From Pseudoduganella violacea (lineage in GTDB: Bacteria; Pseudomonadota; Gammaproteobacteria; Burkholderiales; Burkholderiaceae_D): a stretch of DNA of 64,000 bases. Shown piece by piece: positions 18,122 through 27,181 of this stretch. Each line of letters opens with the position of its first letter. Position 1 is the first letter of the stretch. The stretch covers positions 62,001 to 126,000 of the forward strand of contig NZ_JACHXD010000005.1 of assembly GCF_014191875.1 (NCBI RefSeq). Reading direction: 5' to 3'. Below the pieces are notes generated by a model. That model did no database searches. It worked only from the letters and a program-made list of their open reading frames with translations, and was not told the origin of the DNA. A program made the translations under genes and the position numbers.

Positions 18122-19306
18122 TCAGACCGTCATCAGGTAGCGTTCGCTGCGCATGCGGCGCTCGGTGAAGACCAGGCACAGCATGGCCAGCACCAGGCTG
18201 CTGAAGAAGGTCAAGAGGAAGGGCGTGAGGCCGATGCTCTGGCCCTTGGCCAGCTCGCGCAGCAGGGTCTGGTTGGACAGCACCGGCACCAGATACATCC
18301 AGTGGGTGGTGCTCAGATTCATCATCGGCACCACGATGACGGGCACGATGGGCACCAGCATGGCGATGCTGACCAGGGACTGCGCCTCCTTGAACGATTT
18401 GGCATTGATCGAGAGCGCGATCTCGATGGCGGCCGCAAACATCGACAGCGTGGCCGAGGCGAGGCAGACGGCGGCCAGGTCGAGCGCCGAAAGGCGCCAG
18501 GACATGCCGATCTCCTCCAGCGGCAGCCACTTCAGGATGCCGTGCGCAATGGCCAGCTCGAGCGTGATGCCGACGATCGACAGCAGCGCCGCCGCCAGCC
18601 ATTTGCCGACGATGAGGTCGCCCGGCCGGGCCGGCTGGGCCAGCAGCACCTCGAGCGAGCGCCGTTCGCGTTCGCCCGCCGTGCTGTCGACGGCCGTGCT
18701 CATGCAAAACATAAAGGCCGGCACGAAGAAGATGCCGAGCATGGTGCCGATGGTGCTGGCCGAGCGCGAGGCGCTGGTGCCGGTATCGTACTTCTGCACC
18801 AGCACCGGATTCAGATTGGCCGGCGACACGCCGTGGGCCAGCAGGCGGGCGCCGGCGATGCTGCGGCTGTAGTCGCGCAGCACGGCCTCGACTTCCTCGT
18901 GCTTGCGCGAGTTTTCCGAGGCCGAGTCGTACCACAGCTCGGCGCGCGCCGGACGCATGGCCTGGTAATCCTCGGCATAGTGCTCGTGCAGGCGCAGCAC
19001 GGCCGTGACCTTTTGCTCGCGCAAGAGGGCGACGATGGCGTCCTCGTTCATGGCGTCGCGGCGCTGCACATTGATATTGCGCTGGCCGAGCTGGGCCATG
19101 AGCGTGGGCGCCTGCGCCGCCCCGACCACCACCAGGTCGATGCCTTCGCGCTCGGGCCGCGTGGCGCGGCCGATCTCGCGGTTGAGGATGGCGCCCACCA
19201 TCAGCGGGTACATCAGCATGAAGACGGCCAGCAGCGCGAGCGCGCGGCGGTCGCGCAGGGTTTCCTTGAGTTCCTTGAGCAGGACGATGAGCCAGGCCGG
19301 TTTCAT
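18122..19306 (-). CDS. ABC-2 type permease (NatB-like)
   Basis: This 394-residue inner-membrane subunit has one N-terminal membrane segment (ALLAVFMLMYPLMVGAIL, about 24-41). A large extracytoplasmic domain (about 45-185) precedes five or six C-terminal segments from residue 190. The layout matches NatB/DUF3526-like sodium or drug exporters. Its ATG overlaps the stop of the ATPase gene by 4 bp (ATGA), so the two are translationally coupled. The substrate is unknown. Confidence 0.88.
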   Translation of the reverse strand: MKPAWLIVLLKELKETLRDRRALALLAVFMLMYPLMVGAILNREIGRATRPEREGIDLVVVGAAQAPTLMAQLGQRNINVQRRDAMNEDAIVALLREQKVTAVLRLHEHYAEDYQAMRPARAELWYDSASENSRKHEEVEAVLRDYSRSIAGARLLAHGVSPANLNPVLVQKYDTGTSASRSASTIGTMLGIFFVPAFMFCMSTAVDSTAGERERRSLEVLLAQPARPGDLIVGKWLAAALLSIVGITLELAIAHGILKWLPLEEIGMSWRLSALDLAAVCLASATLSMFAAAIEIALSINAKSFKEAQSLVSIAMLVPIVPVIVVPMMNLSTTHWMYLVPVLSNQTLLRELAKGQSIGLTPFLLTFFSSLVLAMLCLVFTERRMRSERYLMTV

Positions 19307-20037
19307 AATTCAATCCCCTCTTCGGTGCCGACCAAGCTGACGAAGGCGTCTTCCAGGCTCTCCAGGCCGGTGCGCGCGCACAGCGCCTGCGGCGTGCCCT
19401 GGGCCACGGTGGCGCCGCCGGCGATGACGATCACATCGTCGCAGGAATGGATCACTTCCTGCATCACATGGGTGGCCATGATGACGCAGCAGCCGTCGGC
19501 TTTCAGCGCGGCCAGGGCGCGGCGCAGGGCGCGCGTGCTCATCACGTCGAGGCCGCGGCTTGGCTCGTCGAGCAGCAGGTGGCGCGGGCGGTGCAGCAGG
19601 GTGCGCGCCAAGGCCACCTTGATGCGCTGGCCCTGGGAAAAGCCCTTGGCGCGCCGCTCCAGGATATCGTCGAGCGCGAGCAGCTCGCTGACTTCGGCGA
19701 TGCGCGTGCTGATGGCGGGCCGCGCCATGCCGTTCAGTTCGCCGAAGTAGGTCAGGTATTCGCGCGTCGACAGGCGGTCGTACAGGCCGAACTGGTCGGT
19801 CAGCACGCCGATATTGCGGCGCACCCGCATCGGGTCGACGGCCGGGTCGACGCCGTCGATGGCGATATGGCCGTGGTCGCGCTTGAGCAGGCCGACCAGG
19901 GTGCGCAGCAAGGTGGTCTTGCCGGCGCCGTTCGGCCCCAGCAGGGCCGTGATCTGGCCGTCGGCGGCGGTGAAGGTGGCGCCGGCCAGGGCTTGCACCT
20001 TGCCGAACTGCTTGCGTACATCGTGGACTTCAATCAT
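19303..20037 (-). CDS. ABC transporter ATP-binding protein (NatA-like)
   Basis: This 244-residue ATPase has Walker A GPNGAGKTT, signature FSQGQRIKVALARTL, Walker B HLLLDEPSRGLDV and H-loop ATHVMQE. The degenerate FSQGQ instead of FSGGQ is common in NatA-like proteins. It pairs with the permease that overlaps its stop. The hydrolase gene ends 12 bp upstream and may share the transcript. Confidence 0.92.
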   Translation of the reverse strand: MIEVHDVRKQFGKVQALAGATFTAADGQITALLGPNGAGKTTLLRTLVGLLKRDHGHIAIDGVDPAVDPMRVRRNIGVLTDQFGLYDRLSTREYLTYFGELNGMARPAISTRIAEVSELLALDDILERRAKGFSQGQRIKVALARTLLHRPRHLLLDEPSRGLDVMSTRALRRALAALKADGCCVIMATHVMQEVIHSCDDVIVIAGGATVAQGTPQALCARTGLESLEDAFVSLVGTEEGIEL

Positions 20038-20049
20038 GGGCGTTCCGCG

Positions 20050-21489
20050 TCAAGGTTGGGGGCCGGCGCTATTGAGCTGGAAGGTCGGGGCCGGGATCTC
20101 GCTCAGGCAGGCCGCTGACACGGGCTGGCCGGGCTGGTCGAGAAATTCGCGCAAGAGGCGCGGCAGGCAGCCCAGGGGCGAGACGATGTGGCCGCCGTTC
20201 TGCACGATCAAGTGCTGGGCGCGCTGCATGTGGCGGCCGGCCGCTTCGGCGCGGCGCGGCGGTGTCACCGGGTCGAGCGCGCCCGACAGCATGAGCACGG
20301 GCGCGGCGATCGGCGCGGGCGCTGCCGGCGCCACGGCCGGCACTTGCAAGAGCGGGCAGAGCTGGCCGGCGCGCGCGATCTGGGCCGGACCGAGGAAGGC
20401 GGCGCGCGTGTCTTCGGCCAGCACGGCCGGCGTCAGGCGCGGATAGTCTTCGGCGCAGACCACGGCCAGGTGCAGGCCGAGCGCGGGACCGGCGTCGCTG
20501 GCGAAGTCGCGCGCCACATTGCTGCGCGCCAAAAACGGCTGCCAACGGCCGCGCGCGGCGCTGTCGATCAGGAAGGGCAGGCGCCGGCTGTCCTGCTGCG
20601 AATACAGGATATTGTGCACGGTGCCGAGGAAGCGGCTGCTGCTGATTTCGACCGGACGCAGGGCGGCCGTGCGCGGGTCGGGCAGTTCGAGCCGCAGCGG
20701 GGCCTGGGCCAGGCGCGCGCTCAGGCTGGCGAACTGCTGCGCCAGCGTGGGGAAGGCCTTGGCGCAGCCGGCGTCGGCGGCGCACTGGCGGAACAGGGTG
20801 TCGAGCGCGGCTTGGGCATCGCGTGCGCCGGCCGGGATGATTTGCTCGGGCGCGGCGACGCCGTCGAGGATCAGGCTGCGTACCTGGGCCGGGTAGCGCC
20901 GCGCATAATGCTGGGCCAGGCGCGTGCCGTAGGAGCCGCCCCATAGATTGATCTGGCCGTAGCCGAGCGCGCGCCGCACGGCCTCGATGTCCTGGGCCGC
21001 GGCGTCGGTGCCGTAGTGGGCATACGGCGCGCCCAGGCGCTGCAGGCAGGCGCGCGCGGCGGCCAGCGCGGCCGCGTCGCCGAGGTTGTCGTCCTCGGGG
21101 CCGCTCTTGCATTCGAGCTTGCCCGACAGGCCGGTGCCGCGCTGGTCGATCAGCACGATGTCGCGCGTGGCGCGCACCTTGCGGAAGGTGCTGCCCAGCA
21201 TCGGCAGCACTTCGCTGCCCGCCTCGCCGGGGCCGCCGGCCAGGATGAACAGCGGGTCGCGCAGCGCCGCCTCGCGTAGCGCCGGGGCGATGGTCACGTG
21301 CAGGCGCAGGCGCGGCCCGGCCGCCTGCGCGTGGTCGAGCGGCACCTCGAGGCGCAGGCAGCGCAGCGCTTCCTCGGCGCCGGGCAGGTGGCAGGAGTGG
21401 CCGGCCGAAGCCGGCGGCGCGGCCGGCGCGGTGGCCGGCAGGGCCAAGACCAGGGCGACCAGGATGGCGCGGAGGGGCAAAATGGGCAC
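20050..21489 (-). CDS. Secreted alpha/beta hydrolase (TAP-like / proline iminopeptidase type)
   Basis: This is an exported hydrolase of about 479 residues. It has an alpha/beta-hydrolase domain (GGPGEAGS oxyanion region, IDQRGTGLS, nucleophile elbow GGSYGTRLAQHYA). A C-terminal TAP-like domain ends near GGHIVSPLGC, supplying the catalytic His, with the Asp likely in GALDPVTPP. Cysteine pairs suggest disulfides in the periplasm. I chose GTG 21489 because it starts the signal peptide (MPILPLRAILVALVLALPA) and has AAAGG 7 bp upstream. The open frame extends 63 codons further without homology. Peptide hydrolysis is inferred from the family. Confidence 0.85.
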   Translation of the reverse strand: MPILPLRAILVALVLALPATAPAAPPASAGHSCHLPGAEEALRCLRLEVPLDHAQAAGPRLRLHVTIAPALREAALRDPLFILAGGPGEAGSEVLPMLGSTFRKVRATRDIVLIDQRGTGLSGKLECKSGPEDDNLGDAAALAAARACLQRLGAPYAHYGTDAAAQDIEAVRRALGYGQINLWGGSYGTRLAQHYARRYPAQVRSLILDGVAAPEQIIPAGARDAQAALDTLFRQCAADAGCAKAFPTLAQQFASLSARLAQAPLRLELPDPRTAALRPVEISSSRFLGTVHNILYSQQDSRRLPFLIDSAARGRWQPFLARSNVARDFASDAGPALGLHLAVVCAEDYPRLTPAVLAEDTRAAFLGPAQIARAGQLCPLLQVPAVAPAAPAPIAAPVLMLSGALDPVTPPRRAEAAGRHMQRAQHLIVQNGGHIVSPLGCLPRLLREFLDQPGQPVSAACLSEIPAPTFQLNSAGPQP

Positions 21490-21590
21490 GGCAGCGCCTT
21501 TCCTTTTAAGCAAGAGTAAGGGCAATATAAGCCCGGCAATGTCTCTAAGGCAACAGCTGACGGCGCCGCTGTCGCATCCGCACAGCGGAC

Positions 21591-21620
21591 TTGACCTGGC
21601 GCCCCCGCTTCCGCTAGAAT
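21591..21620 (+). promoter_or_regulatory. Sigma70 promoter of rplM-rpsI
   Basis: TTGACC, an 18-bp spacer and TAGAAT give a leader of about 105 nt before rplM. Long leaders are common for ribosomal protein operons, but I see no known L13 control structure. Confidence 0.65.
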
Positions 21621-21732
21621 CATGGGCTTTCCGTTCGCTCAGGAAAAGTAAACAAGAAGGCTGCGTCCGCTGCATCATCAGGGCGGAACCACCATTTGAG
21701 CGTGATTCACATCTTCAATTAGGAAGTCAAAC

Positions 21733-22161
21733 ATGAAAACTTTTTCCGCTAAGGGCCATGAAGTCCAGCGCGACTGGTTCGTGATTGACGCGACGGACAA
21801 AGTCCTCGGACGTGTTGCCAGCGAAGTGGCACGCCGACTGCGCGGCAAGCATAAGCCAGAATTTACTCCTCACGTTGACACCGGCGACTTCATCGTTGTC
21901 GTGAACGCAGGCAAACTGCGCGTGACCGGCACCAAAGCCACCGAGAAGACCTACTACCGTCACTCGGGCTATCCAGGCGGCATCTACGAGACCAACTTCC
22001 TGAAAATGCAACAGCGTTTCCCAGGCCGTGCTCTGGAAAAAGCCGTCAAAGGCATGCTGCCAAAAGGCCCACTGGGCTACGCAATGATCAAGAAGCTGAA
22101 AGTGTACGCCGAAGGTTCGCACCCGCACGCTGCCCAGCAACCTAAAGCACTCGAATTCTAA
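21733..22161 (+). CDS. rplM: 50S ribosomal protein L13
   Basis: This 142-residue core ribosomal protein begins [20 protein letters not shown] and carries [18 protein letters not shown] near residue 55, diagnostic of L13. Its codon usage avoids rare codons, as expected for high expression. It is followed by rpsI after 9 bp, the conserved rplM-rpsI operon. The ATG follows AGGAAG. Confidence 0.98.
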   Translation: MKTFSAKGHEVQRDWFVIDATDKVLGRVASEVARRLRGKHKPEFTPHVDTGDFIVVVNAGKLRVTGTKATEKTYYRHSGYPGGIYETNFLKMQQRFPGRALEKAVKGMLPKGPLGYAMIKKLKVYAEGSHPHAAQQPKALEF

Positions 22162-22170
22162 GGAACTGAC

Positions 22171-22563
22171 ATGATCGGTAACTACAACTACGGCACCGGC
22201 CGTCGCAAGAGTGCAGTGGCTCGCGTGTTCATCAAGGTCGGCACCGGCCAGATCATCGTGAACGGCAAGCCTGCTTCGGAATACTTCTCCCGTGAAACCG
22301 GCCTGATGGTGATCCGTCAGCCGCTGGAACTGACCGGCAACGTCGAGCGTTTCGACATCAAAGTCAACGTGCACGGCGGCGGCGAGTCCGGCCAGGCAGG
22401 CGCAGTGCGCCACGGTATCACCCGTGCCCTGATCGACTACGATGCAGCCCTGAAGGGCGATCTGGCCCGCGCCGGCTTCGTCACCCGCGATGCGCGTGAA
22501 GTGGAACGTAAAAAAGTTGGTCTGCGCAAAGCACGTCGCGCAAAACAATTCTCGAAGCGTTAA
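22171..22563 (+). CDS. rpsI: 30S ribosomal protein S9
   Basis: This 130-residue protein has the S9 pattern: [15 protein letters not shown] at the start, [15 protein letters not shown] near residue 69 and the basic tail ending KQFSKR that reaches the ribosomal P site. It is translated from AAGGAACTGAC before the ATG and ends in an intrinsic terminator at 22604. Confidence 0.98.
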   Translation: MIGNYNYGTGRRKSAVARVFIKVGTGQIIVNGKPASEYFSRETGLMVIRQPLELTGNVERFDIKVNVHGGGESGQAGAVRHGITRALIDYDAALKGDLARAGFVTRDAREVERKKVGLRKARRAKQFSKR

Positions 22564-22603
22564 TTTGCTTCTGCCGCGTCCGGCTTGCGCCGGGCGCTGC
22601 CCG

Positions 22604-22634
22604 AAAAGCCGCTGGCCTTGCCCGCGGCTTTTTT
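22604..22634 (+). terminator. Intrinsic terminator of rplM-rpsI
   Basis: The stem AAAAGCCGC / GCGGCTTTT is followed by further T residues, 41 bp after the rpsI stop. Confidence 0.88.
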
Positions 22635-22716
22635 GCATTTAGGCGCAGGACGACGGCCTCAGGCCCGGCCTGATACAATCGCCTTTCCCTCCCTTTTTAC
22701 TATGCAAGGACAGAAC

Positions 22717-23748
22717 ATGATCAAAGTTGGCATCGTCGGCGGCACCGGTTACACCGGAGTGGAACTGCTGCGATTGTTGGCCCTCCACCCCGAAGTCGAG
22801 CTGCGCGCGATCACCTCGCGCAAGGAAGATGGCTTGCCGGTGGCCGATCTGTATCCCTCCCTGCGCGGCCGCGTGAACCTGGCGTTCTCGGCGCCGGACA
22901 AGGCCGACCTCACGCAATGCGACGTGGTGTTCTTCGCCACCCCGCACGGCGTGGCCATGGCCCAGGCGCCGGCCCTGCTGGCGGCGGGCGTGAAGGTGAT
23001 CGACCTGGCGGCCGATTTCCGCATCAAGGACCGCGCCGTCTTCGAAAGCACCTACAAGATCGAACACACGGCGCCCGAGCTGCTGGAACAGGCGGTCTAC
23101 GGCCTGCCCGAGCTGAACCGCGAAGACATCGCCGCCGCCACCCTGATCGCCAATCCCGGCTGCTATCCCACCACCATGCAGCTCGGCTTCGTGCCCCTGC
23201 TCAAAGCCGGCTGGATCGATGCCAGCCACCTGATCGCCGACTGCAAATCGGGCGTCTCGGGCGCCGGCCGCAAGGCCGAGATCGGCATCCTGTTCTCGGA
23301 ATCGTCCGACAACTTCAAAGCCTATGGCGTGGGCGGCCACCGCCACACGCCGGAGACGGCGGCCCAGCTGCAGCGCTACACCGAACAAAAAGTCGGCCTG
23401 ATCTTCACGCCCCATCTGGTGCCGATGATCCGCGGCATGCACTCGACCCTGTACGCGCGCCTGACGCGCGAAGTCAGCAACGAAGAACTGCAGCAACTGT
23501 TCGAAGACGCGTACCGCGAGCAACCGTTTGTCGACGTGCTGCCTTTCGGTTCGCACCCGGAAACGCGCAGTACGCGCGGCGCCAATGTGCTGCGCCTGGC
23601 GCTGCACCGCCACGGCGACACCGTGATCATCCTGGTTGTTCAGGACAATCTAGTGAAGGGCGCCTCGGGCCAAGCCGTGCAGTGCATGAACCTGATGTTC
23701 GGCCTGGAAGAAGGCCTGGGCTTGCAGACCATCGCCCTGATGCCTTGA
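22717..23748 (+). CDS. argC: N-acetyl-gamma-glutamyl-phosphate reductase
   Basis: This enzyme performs the NADPH-dependent third step of arginine biosynthesis. Its 343 residues carry the Rossmann motif [17 protein letters not shown] at the start and catalytic C149 in [19 protein letters not shown] and HRHTPE are typical of type 1 ArgC. I chose ATG 22717 because AAGGA lies 6 bp before it. An ATG at 22702 would add five residues. A TACAAT at 22674 may be the -10. It is not clustered with other arg genes. Confidence 0.96.
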   Translation: MIKVGIVGGTGYTGVELLRLLALHPEVELRAITSRKEDGLPVADLYPSLRGRVNLAFSAPDKADLTQCDVVFFATPHGVAMAQAPALLAAGVKVIDLAADFRIKDRAVFESTYKIEHTAPELLEQAVYGLPELNREDIAAATLIANPGCYPTTMQLGFVPLLKAGWIDASHLIADCKSGVSGAGRKAEIGILFSESSDNFKAYGVGGHRHTPETAAQLQRYTEQKVGLIFTPHLVPMIRGMHSTLYARLTREVSNEELQQLFEDAYREQPFVDVLPFGSHPETRSTRGANVLRLALHRHGDTVIILVVQDNLVKGASGQAVQCMNLMFGLEEGLGLQTIALMP

Positions 23749-23862
23749 AGTGCGGCGTGGCAGCCGCAGATTCTTGAGGGAAGTTGCGGAAAAGCGGTGC
23801 GGCACAGCAGGCCGGGCCGCAACAGACTATAATTGGCTAACGAATTTTAGTAGGAGTAACCC

Positions 23863-24225
23863 ATGAGTGCAGTAGCCGAAGCACAAGACGTAATCCCGTC
23901 GCCGATCATCTTCACCGACGCTGCCGCCGAAAAAGTGGCGCAGCTGATTGAAGAAGAAGGCAATCCGGACCTGAAACTGCGCGTATTCGTGCAAGGGGGC
24001 GGCTGTTCCGGCTTCCAGTACGGCTTCACCTTCGACGAGATCGTCAACGAAGACGACACGACGATGGTCAAGAACGGCGTGCAATTGCTGATCGACTCGA
24101 TGAGCTACCAATACCTGGTGGGCGCCGAGATCGACTACAAGGACGACCTCGAAGGCGCCCAGTTCGTCATCAAGAATCCGGGCGCCAGCTCGACCTGCGG
24201 CTGCGGCTCCTCGTTCTCCGTCTAA
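23863..24225 (+). CDS. erpA: Iron-sulfur cluster insertion protein ErpA
   Basis: This A-type carrier delivers Fe-S clusters to target enzymes. At 120 residues it has the HesB/IscA fold with the three cluster cysteines C48 ([11 protein letters not shown]), C112 and C114 ([11 protein letters not shown]). The N-terminal extension and SSFSV end match betaproteobacterial ErpA. AGGAG stands before the ATG. It ends with an intrinsic terminator and the long hairpin repeat. Confidence 0.95.
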   Translation: MSAVAEAQDVIPSPIIFTDAAAEKVAQLIEEEGNPDLKLRVFVQGGGCSGFQYGFTFDEIVNEDDTTMVKNGVQLLIDSMSYQYLVGAEIDYKDDLEGAQFVIKNPGASSTCGCGSSFSV

Positions 24226-24245
24226 GACGGCCAGCCTTGCCCCCC

Positions 24246-24282
24246 AACGGCGGACAGCGCAAGCTGCTCCGCCGTTTTCTTT
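24246..24282 (+). terminator. Intrinsic terminator of erpA
   Basis: The stem AACGGCGGA...TCCGCCGTT, with an inner CAGC/GCTG helix, is followed by TTCTTTT. Confidence 0.85.
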
Positions 24283-24409
24283 TGATCCAGCGCAAACAAT
24301 GTCCCACCCTGGTGTCAGGCACCAAGGTCGGACATTTGCTGATCTAGATCAAAGAATGTCCGGTGCTGGTGCCTGACACCAGGGTGGACATTGTTTGATG
24401 CGGATCAAA
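24281..24409. repeat. 129-bp hairpin repeat, copy A
   Basis: This long imperfect inverted repeat has outer arms TTTGATCC / GGATCAAA. Middle arms run CAAACAATGTCC and GGTGTCAGGCACC against GGTGCCTGACACC and GGACATTGTTTG. Inner arms are CGGACATT / AATGTCCG around a TGATCTAGATCA centre. Copy B at 59781-59909 has the same length and layout. It fills the convergent gap between erpA and anmK and stops 2 bp from the anmK stop codon. Confidence 0.9.
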
Positions 24410-24411
24410 GC

Positions 24412-25509
24412 TTAGCGGGGGTAGAGGGCGCCGAGGATGCGCTCGCCCTGGGCGCCGGTGACGGTGGGCAGGTTGCCGGGCTGGCGTTCCTGGCAGCGCC
24501 AGGCGAGCCAGGCGAAGGCGAGCGCTTCGACATGCTGCGGCGGGATGCCGAGCGCGTCGGTGGTGGCGAGGGCGATGCCGGGGCCGAGCGCAGCTTGCAG
24601 CGCGGCTTGCAGCTGGGCGTTGTGGGCGCCGCCGCCACAGACGTAGACGGCGTCGGCGGCCGGGGCTGCACGGTGAATGGCGTCGGCCAGCGTGACGGCC
24701 GTGTAGCGCGTCAGGGTGTGCATCACGTCTTGCGGCGCGGCGGCCGGGAAGGCGGCGAGCTGGGCGTCGAGCCAGGCCAGGTGGAACAGGTCGCGGCCCG
24801 TGCTTTTCGGCGCGGGCAGGGCCAGATAGGGTTCGTCCAGCAGGGCGGTGAGCAGGCCGGGCAGGAGCTGGCCGCCGGCGGCCCAGGCGCCGTCGGCGTC
24901 GTAGGGCTGGCCCTGGTGGCGCTGGATCCAGCCATCCAGCAGGACGTTGCCGGGCCCGGTGTCGAAGCCGCCGACCTGGCCGTCGCCGTGCAGCACGGAG
25001 ATGTTGGCGATGCCGCCGATATTGGCGACGACGCGGGTCTTGCCCGGCGCGCCGAAGACGCTGTGGTGGAAGGCCGGCACCAGGGGCGCGCCCTGGCCGC
25101 CGGCGGCCACGTCGCGGCTGCGGAAGTCGGCGATGACGTCGATGCCGCACAGCTCGGCCAAGAGGGCCGGGTTGTTGCTCTGGCGCGTGAAGCCCAGTTC
25201 GGGCCGGTGGCGGATGGTCTGGCCATGGGCGCCGACGGCGCGCACATCGGCCGCTTTGATGTCGGCCACGCCGAGCAGGCGGGTGACGCAGTCGGCGTAG
25301 TGGATGGCGAGCTGGTTGGCGGCCAGCGCTTCGCGTTCGATTTCATTGGCGCCCGGCGTCTGCAGGGCCAGCAGCTCGGCGCGCAGGGCGGGCGCGAAGG
25401 GGACGTGGGCGGCGGCCATGGTGCGCGTGGCGCCGGCCCAGAAGTCGACCAGCACCCCGTCCACGCCGTCCAGGCTGGTGCCCGACATTAATCCGATAAA
25501 CAGGCTCAT
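24412..25509 (-). CDS. anmK: Anhydro-N-acetylmuramic acid kinase
   Basis: This kinase converts 1,6-anhydro-MurNAc recovered from peptidoglycan turnover to MurNAc-6-phosphate. Its 365 residues carry [12 protein letters not shown] (6-17), HGQTIRH, the GGIANIS phosphate segment and [11 protein letters not shown], all diagnostic. The end (GALYPR) is encoded immediately beside repeat copy A. The M23 endopeptidase gene lies upstream on the same strand, and tyrS next to anmK is a familiar neighbourhood. A cell-wall recycling role is established for the family. Confidence 0.96.
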   Translation of the reverse strand: MSLFIGLMSGTSLDGVDGVLVDFWAGATRTMAAAHVPFAPALRAELLALQTPGANEIEREALAANQLAIHYADCVTRLLGVADIKAADVRAVGAHGQTIRHRPELGFTRQSNNPALLAELCGIDVIADFRSRDVAAGGQGAPLVPAFHHSVFGAPGKTRVVANIGGIANISVLHGDGQVGGFDTGPGNVLLDGWIQRHQGQPYDADGAWAAGGQLLPGLLTALLDEPYLALPAPKSTGRDLFHLAWLDAQLAAFPAAAPQDVMHTLTRYTAVTLADAIHRAAPAADAVYVCGGGAHNAQLQAALQAALGPGIALATTDALGIPPQHVEALAFAWLAWRCQERQPGNLPTVTGAQGERILGALYPR

Positions 25510-25584
25510 CTTGGCTCTCTTGCAGTATTGTCGTGCCGGCTATTGTCGCCCGATCCGGGCGCGGCTGCAAACGTGAAGCGGAGG

Positions 25585-25617
25585 GGCAAAGAAAACGGCG
25601 CCGCGAAGGGCGCCGTT
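25585..25617 (-). terminator. Intrinsic terminator of the M23 peptidase gene
   Basis: On the minus strand the stem AACGGCGCC / GGCGCCGTT is followed by TTCTTT, 20 bp after the peptidase stop. This separates it from anmK. Confidence 0.8.
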
Positions 25618-25636
25618 CGGATGGGCTGGGCCAGGC

Positions 25637-27025
25637 TTATTTGGCCGCCATCATCTTGCTCGGGCTGCCGCCGTTGTTCGGGCGCAGCAGCGCGAAGCGG
25701 TGCATCATGTCGGAGGAGACGGTGCGGAAGCGCGCCAGCTCGGCCGTCGTCAGCGGCGCCTGGGCCGTGATATTGAGCTTGGTCGGATCCTGGGCCTGGC
25801 CGCCGACGCGGAACTCGTAGTGCAGGTGGGCGCCGGTGGACCAGCCGGTGGAGCCGACATAGCCGATCACATCGCCCTGGCTGACCTTGCTGCCCTTGCG
25901 CAGATTGCTCGAGAAGCGGCTCATATGGGCGTAGGCCGTGCTGTAATTATTCCAGTGCTTGATCACCACCAGATTGCCGTAGCCGCCCTGCACGCCCTGG
26001 AAGTCGATCACGCCATCGCCGGCGGCGCGGATCGGCGTGCCTTGCGCGGCGGCGAAGTCGATGCCCTTGTGCTGTTTCCAGTTGCCCGACAGCGGGTGCA
26101 CGCGCATCGAGAAGCCGGACGAAATCCGCGAGAATTCCAGCGGCGACTTGAGGAAGGCTTTTTTCAAGGCCTTGCCGTCGAAGCTGTAGTAACCGCCGCC
26201 CTGCTTGCTGGCCGGGTCTTCGAACCAGACCGATTGGTAGGTCACGCCGCGGTTGGTGAATTCACCGGCCAGGATGCGGCCGGCGCGCACGAACTCGCCA
26301 TCCTGCCAGAACGTTTCGTAGACCACGTTGAAGCGGTCGCCGCGTTTCAGGTCGGAGCGGAAGTCGATGCTGGTGGAGAACATTTCCACGATCTGCTGCA
26401 CCACGGAGTCCGGCAGCTTGCTGCCGTCGGCGCTGGAGTCGGTGGCGGCGAACAGGGTGGAGGTGATTTCGCGCGCATGCATTTCGACGCGGCGCTCAAG
26501 CTTGGCCGCCACTTCCTCGGCCGTGAAGCTGTCGCCCTTGCGCACGATGGAGAGGTTCTTGACCGGGACGTCCTTGCCGTCGACCACGGTGGCGCGCAGC
26601 CACAGCAGATTGCCTTCCTCGTCGGTCTGCGCCTGCACGCGCTTGCCGGTCTTCAGTTGCATGACGCCGCGGGCAATCTTGTCCTTCTTGATAAAGTTTT
26701 CCGCGGCGCTGTCTTCGACGCCAAGGCGGTGCAGCAGGGTGGCGAGGGTGTCGCCGGCGCGGATTTTCTCTTCGTGGACGTATTGCTGGTTCGATTGCTG
26801 CTGTTCGAGGGCGGCGATCTGGGTATTCAGGTTGGGAAGCTGAAGGTCTTGGGCGATGGATTTTACTGGCAGGTCGGACGCGTCAGGGGCGAGCGGAGCC
26901 ACGCCGGCCGCACCGAAAGCGCACACCGCCAGGAAGAGGGCGGAGGCGCTGACGATACGCGCCTTGCGCGTCGAGCCTAGCAGATTGAACAAGCCGGAGC
27001 TTGTGAACTTGTTTATAGGGTTCAT
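25637..27025 (-). CDS. M23 family peptidoglycan DD-endopeptidase (MepM-like)
   Basis: This predicted murein hydrolase cleaves peptide cross-links in the periplasm. Its 462 residues have an N-terminal membrane anchor (about 23-43) and a LysM/OapA-like segment near 73 (IRAGDTLATLLHRLG). A linker domain and a C-terminal peptidase_M23 (LytM) domain follow. Zinc and active-site residues are H319 and D323 (HKGIDF) and H400 and H402 (HLHYEF). A strong sigma70 promoter lies upstream (27130-27157), leaving a leader of about 98 nt. It is divergent from tyrS. Confidence 0.93.
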   Translation of the reverse strand: MNPINKFTSSGLFNLLGSTRKARIVSASALFLAVCAFGAAGVAPLAPDASDLPVKSIAQDLQLPNLNTQIAALEQQQSNQQYVHEEKIRAGDTLATLLHRLGVEDSAAENFIKKDKIARGVMQLKTGKRVQAQTDEEGNLLWLRATVVDGKDVPVKNLSIVRKGDSFTAEEVAAKLERRVEMHAREITSTLFAATDSSADGSKLPDSVVQQIVEMFSTSIDFRSDLKRGDRFNVVYETFWQDGEFVRAGRILAGEFTNRGVTYQSVWFEDPASKQGGGYYSFDGKALKKAFLKSPLEFSRISSGFSMRVHPLSGNWKQHKGIDFAAAQGTPIRAAGDGVIDFQGVQGGYGNLVVIKHWNNYSTAYAHMSRFSSNLRKGSKVSQGDVIGYVGSTGWSTGAHLHYEFRVGGQAQDPTKLNITAQAPLTTAELARFRTVSSDMMHRFALLRPNNGGSPSKMMAAK

Positions 27026-27129
27026 GCAATCAGTTAAAATTTGCCGCTTGAACTTTATGGATTCTTGCTCTTTTGTTCTAACTTATTGATTTGTCTCGTT
27101 TTCATCGGGCAATATTGATGGGATCGGGC

Positions 27130-27157
27130 ATTATAACAAAGTCCTGAGCCGTGCCAA
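27130..27157 (-). promoter_or_regulatory. Sigma70 promoter of the M23 peptidase gene
   Basis: On the minus strand TTGGCA, a 16-bp spacer and TATAAT are present. The same ACTTTGTTATAAT stretch recurs before the PEP-CTERM gene at 36430. Confidence 0.75.
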
Positions 27158-27181
27158 CAATTTGAGAGAATTTAGCGAAAT

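Noticed and set aside
24281..24409. Insertion sequence or MITE with target-site duplication
   Set aside because: No transposase is present in the window and no clear flanking direct repeat was found. It is reported only as a hairpin repeat.
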